Assembly (NCBI RefSeq): GCF_017308015.1
Contig: NZ_JAFKFW010000002.1
Coordinates: 248,001 to 312,000, forward strand
Length of the DNA: 64,000 nt
Direction of reading: 5' to 3'
Source: Allobosea sp.
Lineage (GTDB): Bacteria > Pseudomonadota > Alphaproteobacteria > Rhizobiales > Beijerinckiaceae
In this document: one piece after another, positions 8,693 through 18,955 of the stretch
Layout: each line of letters opens with the position of its first letter
Numbering within the stretch: position 1 is the stretch's first letter
Notes under the pieces: generated by a model
The model's input: the letters and a program-made list of their open reading frames with translations, nothing else
Database searches by the model: none
Told to the model about the DNA's origin: nothing
Translations under genes and position numbers: made by a program

Positions 8693-8720
8693 GGGAGGGC
8701 CGGCGCGCGAGGAGCTGAGG

Positions 8721-8746
8721 CCCGCCGGCGCGATGCGGCCGGCGGG
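8721..8746 (-). other. intra-operon hairpin between binding-protein and permease genes
   Basis: A perfect 9-bp GC-rich inverted repeat (8721-8729 with 8738-8746, 8-nt loop) lies in the 75-base gap after the stop of the binding-protein gene. There is no T-run. Such structures commonly protect the 3' end of the abundant binding-protein message and lower permease expression; that role is inferred from position. Confidence 0.5.
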
Positions 8747-8767
8747 TGATCATCGTCGGTGGTCAGA

Positions 8768-9541
8768 TCAATCGAACTTGAACCACTTGTCCTCGAGCTT
8801 CTTGTGCGAGCCGTCGGCCATGGTCTCGGCGATGGCCTTGCTGATCATGTCCTTGAGCGCCGTGTCCGACTTGCGGACAGCACCGGCGACTCCGGGACCG
8901 TGGATGGCGTCGTCGCGCTTCACCTCGGCGATCTTCTTGCAGCAGTCCTTGCCTTTCCCGTTGAGGAAATCGGCAAGCGCGAGCGCGTCGGCGACGATGT
9001 AGTCGAGACGGCCGTTGAGCAGATCGAGATTGGCCTCCTCCTGGGTCGGATAGAGGCGCGCGGTCGAATCCTTGTAGAATTTCTCGACGTAGTTGGCGTG
9101 GATCGTCGAGCCCTGCGCGCCGATCGACTTGCCCTTGAGCGCGGCTGGCGAGATGTCATCCGACTTGGTGTTCTTCGGGCCGATCATCCAGATCGGGGTC
9201 TTGCTGTAGACCGAGGTGAAATCGACCTGCTTCTTGCGTTCGTCGGTCGCGTTCATCCCGGCGAAGATGACGTCGTACTTGTTGGCCTGCAGCGCGGGGA
9301 TGATGCCGTCCCAGTCCTGCACGATCCAGGTGCATTTCACCTTCATCTTCTCGCAGAGCAGGTTGCCGTAGTCGATCTCGAAGCCTTCGAGCTCCTTCTT
9401 GGCATTCAGGTTGTTGTAGGGCGGATAGGCGCCTTCGGTGCCGATCCGGATCTCCTTCCACTCCTTGGCCTGGGCGAGCGCCCCCGTCGCGCCGGCAACC
9501 GTCAACGCCGCCGCCGCGATGAAACGAACGAAACTCTTCAT
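8768..9541 (-). CDS. polar amino acid ABC transporter periplasmic binding protein
   Basis: 257 residues. The signal peptide has a positive start and hydrophobic core ending at about residue 23 (TGALAQA). The mature part starts with EIRIGTEGAYPPYNNLN, the family-3 solute-binding signature of lysine/arginine/ornithine/histidine binding proteins. GFEIDYGNLLCEKM and the MNATDERKKQVDFT stretch are the usual ligand-site blocks. GGAGG sits at good distance before the ATG. It is first in an operon with two permeases, and the matching ATPase must be encoded elsewhere. Confidence 0.92.
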   Translation of the reverse strand: MKSFVRFIAAAALTVAGATGALAQAKEWKEIRIGTEGAYPPYNNLNAKKELEGFEIDYGNLLCEKMKVKCTWIVQDWDGIIPALQANKYDVIFAGMNATDERKKQVDFTSVYSKTPIWMIGPKNTKSDDISPAALKGKSIGAQGSTIHANYVEKFYKDSTARLYPTQEEANLDLLNGRLDYIVADALALADFLNGKGKDCCKKIAEVKRDDAIHGPGVAGAVRKSDTALKDMISKAIAETMADGSHKKLEDKWFKFD

Positions 9542-9742
9542 GGGACCTCCGCAGATTCAGCCGGCCGGTGTTGCTGTTGTCCCGGTCCGGTTCTGTGGCG
9601 ACAGATTGGGCGCGTTTTCGTTCCGCTCGCAAGAGGGATCGGTGCAGCTTTTCGCAGCTTAAGCGTCCAAATCCGCGCCGGGAGCCGGCATGCGACCAAA
9701 GAAGCAGGCACAGTGGGCGGGCGAAAGGCTCCGCCGCGCGGC

Positions 9743-10945
9743 TCAACGGCGGGCGTCGAGCACCGCGACGATCCAGATCGCCAGGCCGCCCAGCGCCAGC
9801 CCTGCCCCAACCCAGCCGGTCGAGGTCCAGCCATAGCCCGCGGCGATCGCCAGGCCGCCAAGCCACGGGCCGAGCGCATTCGCGGTGTTGAAGGCGCTGT
9901 GGTTGAGCGCTGCTGCGAGCGTCTGCGCGTCGTCAGCAACATCCATCAAGCGGGTCTGCAACATGGCGCCAAGCCCTCCGCCACTGCCGATCATGAAGAT
10001 GACCAGCGAGATCGCCCAGATATTGCCGGCTGCGAAGGGGAACGCCGCCAGCCAGAGAGCGCTCCAGAGCAGCATGGCCGCCGTCGCCGGAACGAGCGCC
10101 CGATCGGCAGCCCAGCCGGCGACGAGCGTGCCGACCGTCAGCCCCAGGCCGAAGATCGCCAGCACGACCGGGACGAGCGTGGGCGAAACCCCGGTCACCG
10201 CCATCAACGTCGAGGCGACATAGGTATAGACCGCGAAGAGACCGCCGAAGCCGATCGCGCCCGTTGCCAGCGTCAGCCAGACCTGCCTGCGCTTCAATGC
10301 TCCGAGTTCCCGCAGCGGACTCGCGCCTGGCAGCACGACGTCGCGCGGCGCGAACAGCGCGATCAGGCCAACCGTCAGCAGGGCAAGCCCTGCCACGACG
10401 GCGAAGCCCGTGCGCCACCCGAGCACCTGCCCCATCCAACTCGCGACGGGAACGCCGAGAATTGTCGCGACCGTGAGACCGAGCATGACGCGCGACACGG
10501 CCTGCGCCCGCCGATTCGGGGCGGCGAGCGAGGCTGCGACCAGCGCCGCGACACCGAAATAGGCGCCATGCGGCAGACCGCTCAGAAAGCGGAAGGCCAG
10601 CATCCAGTGATAGTTCGGAGCCAAGGCGCTCAGTGCATTGCCGAACGCGAACAGGCCCATCAACCCGATCAGCAAACTGCGCCGCGGAATGCGCGCCGCC
10701 AGCACGGCGATCAGCGGCGCGCCGACCACCACGCCGAGCGCGTAGATGCTGATGACATGGCCCGCGGTCGGCTCGTCGATTTCGAGCCCGGCCGAGAAAT
10801 AGGGAAGCAGGCTCATCGTCGCGAATTCGGTGGTGCCGATCGCGAAACCACCCATGGCGAGCGCGAACAGCACGAGCCCTGCCGAGGCGGGCGCATGGAC
10901 GGACGCGGATACGTCCAGGCTGCGATCATTCGCGGCGAGCGTCAT
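9743..10945 (-). CDS. MFS transporter, AraJ/YdhP-like
   Basis: 400 residues and about twelve membrane segments. FAIGTTEFATMSLLPYFS in helix 1 and the FLSGLPHGAYFGVAALVA stretch are hallmarks of the sugar/drug efflux DHA1 branch (AraJ, YdhP, NepI). Export of a small metabolite or drug by proton antiport is expected. It is transcribed divergently from the spermidine-synthase-like gene. A short inverted repeat, TGCTGC-ATC-GCAGCA, lies about 30 bases before the start and could be a weak operator. The substrate is unknown. Confidence 0.86.
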   Translation of the reverse strand: MTLAANDRSLDVSASVHAPASAGLVLFALAMGGFAIGTTEFATMSLLPYFSAGLEIDEPTAGHVISIYALGVVVGAPLIAVLAARIPRRSLLIGLMGLFAFGNALSALAPNYHWMLAFRFLSGLPHGAYFGVAALVAASLAAPNRRAQAVSRVMLGLTVATILGVPVASWMGQVLGWRTGFAVVAGLALLTVGLIALFAPRDVVLPGASPLRELGALKRRQVWLTLATGAIGFGGLFAVYTYVASTLMAVTGVSPTLVPVVLAIFGLGLTVGTLVAGWAADRALVPATAAMLLWSALWLAAFPFAAGNIWAISLVIFMIGSGGGLGAMLQTRLMDVADDAQTLAAALNHSAFNTANALGPWLGGLAIAAGYGWTSTGWVGAGLALGGLAIWIVAVLDARR

Positions 10946-11123
10946 GACGGGCTTTCACGGAAGGGCAGCGACGTGCTGCATCGCAGCATGAAATAGCCAT
11001 GCACAACCAACCGAACAACGGCACATATGGCGATATTTCATGCGATCAACGCATAACGCTCCGGCTTCCGAGCGTTTGCGCCGAATGCGCTATAAGACGG
11101 CTTCCCAGACAGGTGAAAGCGAC

Positions 11124-11798
11124 GTGATACCCTGGACCACTCTTGACACGACAGTCTTGCCCGACGGCAGCGGCGACCTCCGGCTGAAGCAGCGCGGCAC
11201 CGAGTTCTCGATCATGCTCGGCAGCAACGAATTGATGAACAGTCGTCTCAGCGGTTCGGAGGAAGCGCTCGCGAGGCTGGTCTGCGACCGGCTGGCAGGG
11301 CGAAAAAGGCCCAATATCCTGATCGGCGGGCTGGGAATGGGTTTCACTCTGCGGGCCGCGCTCGCGCATCTGCCGGCGGAAGCGCAGGTGGAGGTGGCGG
11401 AACTGCTTCCCGCCGTGGTCGCCTGGGCACGGGGACCAATGGCCGCGCTCTTCGCCGGCTGCCTCGACGATGCCCGCGTGCGGGTCAACGTTACCGACGT
11501 CGCCGCGGCGATCGCCAACGGCAAGGGGCGCCACGACGCCATCCTGCTCGATGTCGACAACGGCCCAGAAGGGCTGACCGTCGCCGGCAACGACCAGCTC
11601 TACGGGGCGGCGGGGCTACACGCCGCAAAGGCTGCACTCCGGCCCGGCGGCATCCTGGCAGTCTGGTCCTCGGGGCCTGACCATGGCTTCACGCGGCGCC
11701 TGCGCCAGGCCGGCTTCACCACCGAAGAGGTAACCGCCCGCGCCCGCCGCACCGGCGGCGGAGCGCGGCATGTGATCTGGCTGGCGACGCGGCCCTGA
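11124..11798 (+). CDS. small spermidine-synthase-like methyltransferase-fold protein
   Basis: 224 residues from a GTG start preceded by AGGTGA at 9-nt spacing. Longer in-frame ATG starts (11040, 11085) only add unconserved residues before IPWTTLDT. The SAM/dcSAM-binding glycine loop is NILIGGLGMGFTLRAAL (about 65-81), followed by EVAELLPAVVAWAR with its acidic ribose-binding residue, then DAILLDVDNGPEG. It resembles SpeE but lacks the N-terminal barrel and full length (about 280 residues) of true spermidine synthases, so aminopropyl transfer is unproven. It converges on the secreted protein/agmatinase operon. Confidence 0.75.
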   Translation: MIPWTTLDTTVLPDGSGDLRLKQRGTEFSIMLGSNELMNSRLSGSEEALARLVCDRLAGRKRPNILIGGLGMGFTLRAALAHLPAEAQVEVAELLPAVVAWARGPMAALFAGCLDDARVRVNVTDVAAAIANGKGRHDAILLDVDNGPEGLTVAGNDQLYGAAGLHAAKAALRPGGILAVWSSGPDHGFTRRLRQAGFTTEEVTARARRTGGGARHVIWLATRP

Positions 11799-11805
11799 AA
11801 GCGAC

Positions 11806-11834
11806 GGCGCCGCCGCCCGGTGCCTCTCTTTTTT
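11806..11834 (+). terminator. probable intrinsic terminator
   Basis: A short stem GGCGCC/GGTGCC (one G-U pair, 7-nt loop) just after the stop of the spermidine-synthase-like gene is followed by TCTC and six T residues. The stem is short, but the T-run is a clear intrinsic-terminator sign in this GC-rich sequence. Confidence 0.5.
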
Positions 11835-11886
11835 GAGTCGGCGCATTCTCGTCACGCCGCCGGTATTCACTGAGCTTGAGAAGGCT

Positions 11887-12666
11887 CTAGTTGACGAGGC
11901 AGAAACCCTCGCAGGGAGCGGCCGTCACGGCAGTGGCGAAATCCGCGATCGCTTTCTGCGCCTCCGATTTCAGGGACGGGCGGACGGCCTGGAGCGCGGA
12001 CACGAGCGCGTTGCGGTCCGGCGGAGCAAGAGCGCTGGCGATACCGGCTCCATTCTCTGCGAAGGCTTGCGCGATCAACAGACGATTCGCATCGCGCATG
12101 TCGGGGCTGCGCAATGCCAGCGCCGAGCCGACGACGATTTCCTGAAGACCGAGCCGCATCTCCCGCAGGCCCCTTGCCCGCTCTTCGGTTTTGTCCTGAT
12201 CCTTCAGCTTGAAGGCGAAATCGTTGATCGCCGACAGGACGCCGCCTGCCGCCTGGAGCAGGAAGACGCGTGTCCGGGTCAGTTCATCCTGGAATTCGAC
12301 GGCATTCGCCGCCTGATCCGGAGCCTTCCGGCCCGGCTGCGGCGAGAACAACGCATAGGCCTGCAGGATGCTGGTCTGCTTCTTCACGAAATCGAGCAGC
12401 GTCTGCAGGTCATCGGCGCCATAAGGCGGCTTGCCGAGGATAGCCGGGACATTCCAGATATCGGCGAGGACCTTGCCGTCGACCGGGTCCGACAGCCGCG
12501 GCAGGCTGGGCTTGCCGTCATACAGCTTGAACAGCGATTCGACGGAGGCATAGGCGGCATCCATATAGGCCTTGCCGTTGGCCGGCACCTGGGCGCGGGC
12601 GGCGGGGGCCAGCAAGCAGAGCCCGCCCAGCGCGGCGACGCCCGCGATCGATCGAATCCGAATCAT
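11887..12666 (-). CDS. secreted protein of unknown function
   Basis: 259 residues. The N-terminal signal peptide has a hydrophobic core and an AARA-Q cleavage site near residue 25. The mature protein is mostly alpha-helical by composition, with no recognised motif. Two Cys near the C-terminus (PCEGFCLVN) could form a disulfide in the periplasm. Its ATG overlaps the agmatinase stop (4 nt), so it is translationally coupled to a polyamine/guanidino hydrolase. The partnership suggests but does not show a role in the same process. Confidence 0.8.
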   Translation of the reverse strand: MIRIRSIAGVAALGGLCLLAPAARAQVPANGKAYMDAAYASVESLFKLYDGKPSLPRLSDPVDGKVLADIWNVPAILGKPPYGADDLQTLLDFVKKQTSILQAYALFSPQPGRKAPDQAANAVEFQDELTRTRVFLLQAAGGVLSAINDFAFKLKDQDKTEERARGLREMRLGLQEIVVGSALALRSPDMRDANRLLIAQAFAENGAGIASALAPPDRNALVSALQAVRPSLKSEAQKAIADFATAVTAAPCEGFCLVN

Positions 12667-13715
12667 GGTCTTCCTTTTCCGGCGGCGCGCGCTTCAGCCA
12701 ACAGGCAGAGCTCGGTGAAAAGCACCTGCGCCGCGCACTGCGCCGTATTGCTGGTCGCATCATATTGCGGGGCGACTTCTACGACATCTGCAGCAACGAT
12801 GTCGCGTCCCTTCAGCGCCCGCAGAATCGCCAGAGCCTCGCGCGGGCTCAGGCCCCCGACCTCCGGTGTGCCCGTGCCGGGCGCGAAGCCCGGATCGAGC
12901 GAATCGACGTCGAAGGAGACATAGGTCGGCCCATCACCGATCACGGCCAGCGCCCGGGCGATCACCGCGTCGAGGCCGAGATCGTCGACCTCGTTCGCGT
13001 GAATCACGGTCATGCCGGACTCGTAGGAGAACTCCCAGAGATATTCGGCGCCGCCGCGGATGCCGATCTGAATCACGCGTTCGGGGTCGAGCACGCCGTC
13101 GAGCACCGCCTGCCGGAACGGCCCGCCATGATGGAACTTCGAGCCTTCGAAGGGGCCGGAGGTGTCACAATGGGCATCAATATGGACCATGCCCACCGGG
13201 CGCTTCGCGCCGACGGCCTTCAGGATCGAATAGGTGATGGAGTGGTCGCCGCCGACGGCGAGCGGGGAGACGCCGGCCTCGACGATCGTCCGGAAGGCCG
13301 CCTCGATATCCTCGTGGCAGCTCTCCAGCGAATAGCGCGAGCGGAAGGATACGTCGCCGATATCGGCTGCCTCGAGCATGGTGAAGGGCGCCGTGCCCAG
13401 CACATGATCCATCGGCCCCATGCGCTCGACGGCGCGGACGGCACGGGGCCCGAGGCGCGCACCGGCGCGGTTGGTGACGCCGAGATCCATGGGAACCCCG
13501 ACAATCGCGACATCGAGGCCGCCGAGGCCGGGCATCGACAAGGCATCGGGACGATAGGGCGCGCCGAGAAAGGTCGCGACATCGGCGAAGGGCCATTTGC
13601 GCTTGTCGCCGGTGAACTGGGCGGCCGCCACCTTGGCGAAGCGCGGATCGTGAATGTCACCGCCTCCAGTGCCGGCATAACGTTCCCGCAGCTTCGCGAG
13701 CCTGTCCTGATCCAT
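12663..13715 (-). CDS. speB: agmatinase/arginase-family ureohydrolase
   Basis: 350 residues. All six binuclear Mn ligands of the ureohydrolase fold are visible: H158 (GGDHS), D180, H182 and D184 (IDAHCD), D269 and D271 (DVDSLDPGFAPGTGTPE). These enzymes hydrolyse agmatine, or in close relatives guanidinobutyrate or other guanidino acids, to urea and the amine. An N-terminal extension of about 60 residues precedes the core, common in alphaproteobacterial members. It lies between a GNAT gene 24 bases upstream and an overlapping secreted-protein gene. Substrate identity (agmatine or another guanidino compound) is the main doubt. Confidence 0.88.
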   Translation of the reverse strand: MDQDRLAKLRERYAGTGGGDIHDPRFAKVAAAQFTGDKRKWPFADVATFLGAPYRPDALSMPGLGGLDVAIVGVPMDLGVTNRAGARLGPRAVRAVERMGPMDHVLGTAPFTMLEAADIGDVSFRSRYSLESCHEDIEAAFRTIVEAGVSPLAVGGDHSITYSILKAVGAKRPVGMVHIDAHCDTSGPFEGSKFHHGGPFRQAVLDGVLDPERVIQIGIRGGAEYLWEFSYESGMTVIHANEVDDLGLDAVIARALAVIGDGPTYVSFDVDSLDPGFAPGTGTPEVGGLSPREALAILRALKGRDIVAADVVEVAPQYDATSNTAQCAAQVLFTELCLLAEARAAGKGRP

Positions 13716-13739
13716 GCCGGCCTCCCCGCCTCGCGCCCT

Positions 13740-14252
13740 TCAGCCGGGGATGCGTTCGAGCATCACCACCGGCTCGTTCTGATACTCGACCTGTCCGAAA
13801 CTCTTGTAGCCGAGCTTGTACGCCACGCGGAAGGAGGCAAGATTTTCCGGCGCGATGATGCAGACGCTGCGGCGCTCCCCGTGGGTCGCTGCGAACCAGC
13901 GATGGGCGGCGGCGCCAGCCTCCCCCGCATAGCCCTTCCCGTGCGCCGCGCCCGCCAGAATCCATCCCGCCTCCGGGGCGGCGTCGAATTGCGCGTGCAG
14001 GCCCCTGCAACCGTCGAACAGCCCGACTTCACCGACCAGGGTACCGCTGCGTTTCTCGACGACCGCGAACATGCCGTAACCGCGCAGGGTCCAGTGGCCG
14101 ACGATACGGGTGAGTCGATGCCAGGCCTCCTCGCGGCTGAGAGGGCGGCCACCGAGGAAACGAATGATCTCGGGATCGCTGCGCATCGCGTGGATCGCGT
14201 CGAGATCGCCGATCTCCGGGCGTCGCAGGATGAGATTGTCGGTCTCGATCAT
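13740..14252 (-). CDS. GNAT acetyltransferase, RimJ/RimL type
   Basis: 170 residues. The N-terminal TDNLILRRPEIGDLDAIH and the acetyl-CoA loop region GKGYAGEAGAAAHRWF (about 108-123) are typical of the Acetyltransf_3 branch that acetylates protein N-termini or small amines. The start before IETDNLIL is preferred; a longer frame adds 14 unconserved residues. It is probably the first gene of the agmatinase operon, so a polyamine or amine acceptor is a possible but unproven substrate. Confidence 0.82.
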   Translation of the reverse strand: MIETDNLILRRPEIGDLDAIHAMRSDPEIIRFLGGRPLSREEAWHRLTRIVGHWTLRGYGMFAVVEKRSGTLVGEVGLFDGCRGLHAQFDAAPEAGWILAGAAHGKGYAGEAGAAAHRWFAATHGERRSVCIIAPENLASFRVAYKLGYKSFGQVEYQNEPVVMLERIPG

Positions 14253-14439
14253 GGCCGTTTTAACCACCCCGGCGAAAGGGCGCCAAGATGACAACGGAAA
14301 CTAGCCGAAAGTCGCAAGAATCGGCGATAAAATCCCTCGCGCTTCGAAAATCCATTCGCTACAACCCGATTCTGAACGCCGGGCGGCAGAAGCTGTTTCG
14401 AAACGCCCGCACCCGTCAGACACCCGAGGAGAGCCCTAG

Positions 14440-15525
<1,086 letters not shown>

Positions 15526-15556
15526 AGACGCAGCGCAACGACCGTTCCATCACACG

Positions 15557-15583
15557 AGGCCCGGCGAAAGCCGGGCCTTTTTT
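15557..15583 (+). terminator. intrinsic terminator
   Basis: A perfect 9-bp stem AGGCCCGGC/GCCGGGCCT with a GAAA tetraloop is followed by a run of T. It lies 31 bases after the stop of the first TakP-like gene, so the two paralogs are probably transcribed separately. Confidence 0.9.
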
Positions 15584-15665
15584 CGTGAGAGAGCGACGAC
15601 ATCGCGCGGCTGCATCGATCGCGCTTCGACAAGACTCGAAGCCGACTCATGACGAAATTGCATGA

Positions 15666-16862
<1,197 letters not shown>

Positions 16863-16893
16863 TCCAACGGAGCCCGCGGCGCGAGGGATACTC

Positions 16894-16917
16894 ACCCCGG
16901 CGCAAGCCGGGGTTTTT
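16894..16917 (+). terminator. intrinsic terminator
   Basis: An 8-bp stem ACCCCGGC/GCCGGGGT with a GCAA tetraloop is followed by five T. It lies 31 bases after the stop of the second TakP-like gene, the same distance and style as the terminator of copy 1. Confidence 0.9.
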
Positions 16918-16992
16918 CCATGGCCGGGCCTCAACGGGCGGCCTTGCCACAACTGCGCCTTGCTGGCTCAGTAGCAGAAGCCGTAGCCACGG

Positions 16993-17388
16993 ATGTCCGC
17001 CATGCTCCGCACAACCGCCCTCGCCCTGTTTCTGACCGGCTTCGCGACAGCGGTGTCGGCACAGTCGATCGGCGAGCCGCTCCCACGGAAATCCGCGCCT
17101 TACGAAGCCTCCGCGAAACCGGCCGCGAAGCCCGGCACCGCCGCCCGCCCCTGCCCCGAATACGGCGCGGGCTTCATCCGCATGGAAGGTTCGGCATTCT
17201 GCGTGCGAGCCGGCGGCGCCGTCCGGGCCGAGTTCGGCAAGAGTTCCCGCAACGGCTATGGCAGCCGCGCCGACGGGGTGGTCTATCTCGAAAGCCGGGG
17301 CCAGACCGCGCTCGGTCCCGTCCGTACGGTGGTCGGCGTGCGCGGACAGGTCAATCGCGGGCTCGATTCCGGCCCCTTCCGCTATTGA
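16993..17388 (+). CDS. short secreted porin-N-terminus-like protein
   Basis: 131 residues with a signal peptide ending near AVSA-Q (residue 24). After a Pro/Ala/Lys-rich linker comes CPEYGAGFIRMEGSAFCVRA, which looks like the Cys-bracketed N-terminal segment of the large rhizobial porins (Porin_2 family, usually over 400 residues). It continues for only one or two strands (AEFGKSS, GVRGQV) and ends naturally. I saw no continuing porin frame downstream, where a convergent gene begins. It is either a stand-alone small outer-membrane-associated protein or a truncated porin. Two ATG codons (residues 1 and 4) are possible starts. Confidence 0.75.
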   Translation: MSAMLRTTALALFLTGFATAVSAQSIGEPLPRKSAPYEASAKPAAKPGTAARPCPEYGAGFIRMEGSAFCVRAGGAVRAEFGKSSRNGYGSRADGVVYLESRGQTALGPVRTVVGVRGQVNRGLDSGPFRY

Positions 17389-17397
17389 GGCCCGGTC

Positions 17398-18024
17398 TTA
17401 ACGGAGCAGCCGCGCCACCTCTTCCCGCAGGGCAGGCACAAGCTCCTGCTCGAACCACGGGTTGCGCTTGAGCCAGGCGTTGTTGCGCCACGACGGGTGC
17501 GGCAGGGGGAGGACGCGCGGAAAAACCGGCCGGGCAAGGATATCGCGCCAGTTCGCAACGGTGGCGGAGAGATTGGCAGCTTCCTTCGAACCGAGATGCC
17601 AGTCCTGGGCATAGCGCCCGATCGCCAGTACCAATTCGATCCGCGGCAACGCCGCGAAGACTCTGGCTCGCCAGGCCGGCGCGCATTCCCGCCGCGGCGG
17701 CTTGTCGCCGCCCTTGGCATCGAGGCCGGGAAAGCAGAACCCCATCGGCACCACCGCGACCTTCGCCGCATCGTAGAAGACCGTCTCGTCCATGCCGAGC
17801 CAGTTCCGGAGGCGCACGCCCGACGGATCCGTGAAAGGTCGGCCGCTGGCATGGACCCGCGTGCCCGGCGCCTGGCCTGCGATGCAGATCCGCGCCGTCG
17901 CCGAAGCCTGGATCACCGGGCGAGGCTGATGCGGCAGGGGGGGCGGGTAGAGCGGCGCGTCGCGGCAGATGCGACAGGCGCGCAGCGCCGCCAGAACCTC
18001 GTCGAGCGTCTCGTCGGGGTTCAT
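17398..18024 (-). CDS. uracil-DNA glycosylase family protein
   Basis: 208 residues. Motif 1 is GQAPGTRVHASGRPF (about 50-64) and motif 2 is LPHPSWRNN (about 170-178), the GQxPG...PF and HPSxRN signature of the UDG superfamily. Four Cys at the N-terminus region (CRIC and others) are not clearly an iron-sulfur set. The enzyme should remove uracil or other damaged bases from DNA, or be a related divergent member. The ATG overlaps the TGA of the preceding secreted-protein gene (ATGA), so it is the last member of a four-gene overlapped operon. Confidence 0.85.
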   Translation of the reverse strand: MNPDETLDEVLAALRACRICRDAPLYPPPLPHQPRPVIQASATARICIAGQAPGTRVHASGRPFTDPSGVRLRNWLGMDETVFYDAAKVAVVPMGFCFPGLDAKGGDKPPRRECAPAWRARVFAALPRIELVLAIGRYAQDWHLGSKEAANLSATVANWRDILARPVFPRVLPLPHPSWRNNAWLKRNPWFEQELVPALREEVARLLR

Positions 18025-18488
18025 CGGCGCGCCAGCCGCGACCGGCCGGGCGCCTGCGAGATCAGGCCGTCGCAGAACCAGTCGGATTTCTTCGTCGCGT
18101 AGTCGTAAGGGTCGCCCTTCTCGACACGGGCAAGGCCGTTGATACGGCCGCTCGGCCGGCTGCGGATCACGACGAGGTCGCCGCTGGTTTCGATGGTGAA
18201 GCAATAGGTGCGGCGCTTTTCCTGCGGGCCATAATAATAGCAGACGGCATCCGGCGTGGTGGTCCAGCAGGCATCGGTGTTGGTCGAATGGCGATTATGG
18301 CCGCTCGCCCGGCCATCGGCATGATGATATTCGCTGAACGGCAGGTTGCTGCCGGAATAGCGGCCCGAGACAGTGTTCCCCTCGAAGAGCTGCTTGATCT
18401 GATCGCCGGTCAATCGTTCGACGGCCGCCGTCTGCACGGCGGCGAGCAGGCCCAACACAAGCGCCACCATGCCAGCCAGCCGTGACAT
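18021..18488 (-). CDS. secreted four-cysteine protein, paralog B of a tandem pair
   Basis: 155 residues. The signal peptide (about 1-22) ends at TAA-VE. The mature part shares with its upstream neighbour the pattern GNTVSGRY, YH-DGRA-GHN, NTDACW, CYYYG, a Cys-Phe pair, ETSGDL, and CDGLIS. Four mature Cys are conserved in both copies and could form two disulfides. No known family name is claimed. The start overlaps the stop of the paralog by one base (TGATG) and the stop overlaps the glycosylase start, so it is translated in a chain. Confidence 0.82.
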   Translation of the reverse strand: MSRLAGMVALVLGLLAAVQTAAVERLTGDQIKQLFEGNTVSGRYSGSNLPFSEYHHADGRASGHNRHSTNTDACWTTTPDAVCYYYGPQEKRRTYCFTIETSGDLVVIRSRPSGRINGLARVEKGDPYDYATKKSDWFCDGLISQAPGRSRLARR

Positions 18489-18955
18489 CAGCGCCGCGCC
18501 AGCTTCCGGCTCATCGAAGGTTCGGGTGCCCGCGAGATCAGCCCGTCGCAATACCAGGGCGTACCGTTGTCGGTGTGGTTGCGAGGATTGCCGATCTCGA
18601 CCTTGGCCAGCGCGTTGACCATGCCGTTGCCGCTGTTGCGCAGGACGTAGAGATCACCGCTCGTCTCGACCGAGAAACAATGGACCGTCCGGTCGGTCGG
18701 CGGCCCGTAATAGTAGCAGATGCGGTCCGGCTTGGTGATCCAGCAGGCATCGGTATTGGCCTGCCAGCCGTTATGGCCAAGCGCCCTGCCGTCAGGGTCA
18801 TGGTACTCGGTGAAGAAGCCGCCATTGGTGTAGCGGCCGGAGACAGTGTTGCCGCGGAAGGCGCGCTCGATCGCCTCGCCGCTCAGCCTTTCGGCAGCCG
18901 GTGCATGAGCGGGCAAGGCCAGCACGGCGAGCAAGGCAAGGACCGAACGAAGCAT
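18488..18955 (-). CDS. secreted four-cysteine protein, paralog A of a tandem pair
   Basis: 155 residues, exactly the length of the next gene. The signal peptide ends near APA-AE (residue 21). It shares the pattern L-G-IxxxFxGNTVSGRY, YHDPDGRALGHN, NTDACW, CYYYG, HCF, ETSGDL and CDGLIS with paralog B. It looks like a small secreted all-beta domain. The start overlaps the GST stop by one base (TGATG). A function in the envelope, possibly ligand binding or inhibition, is conceivable but unsupported. Confidence 0.82.
   Translation of the reverse strand: MLRSVLALLAVLALPAHAPAAERLSGEAIERAFRGNTVSGRYTNGGFFTEYHDPDGRALGHNGWQANTDACWITKPDRICYYYGPPTDRTVHCFSVETSGDLYVLRNSGNGMVNALAKVEIGNPRNHTDNGTPWYCDGLISRAPEPSMSRKLARR

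Noticed and set aside
8759-10996. Open frame of about 745 codons on the plus strand
   Set aside because: It lies antisense to the amino acid binding protein and the MFS gene and has no domain; Arg/Gln-rich composition is that of a GC-rich mirror frame.
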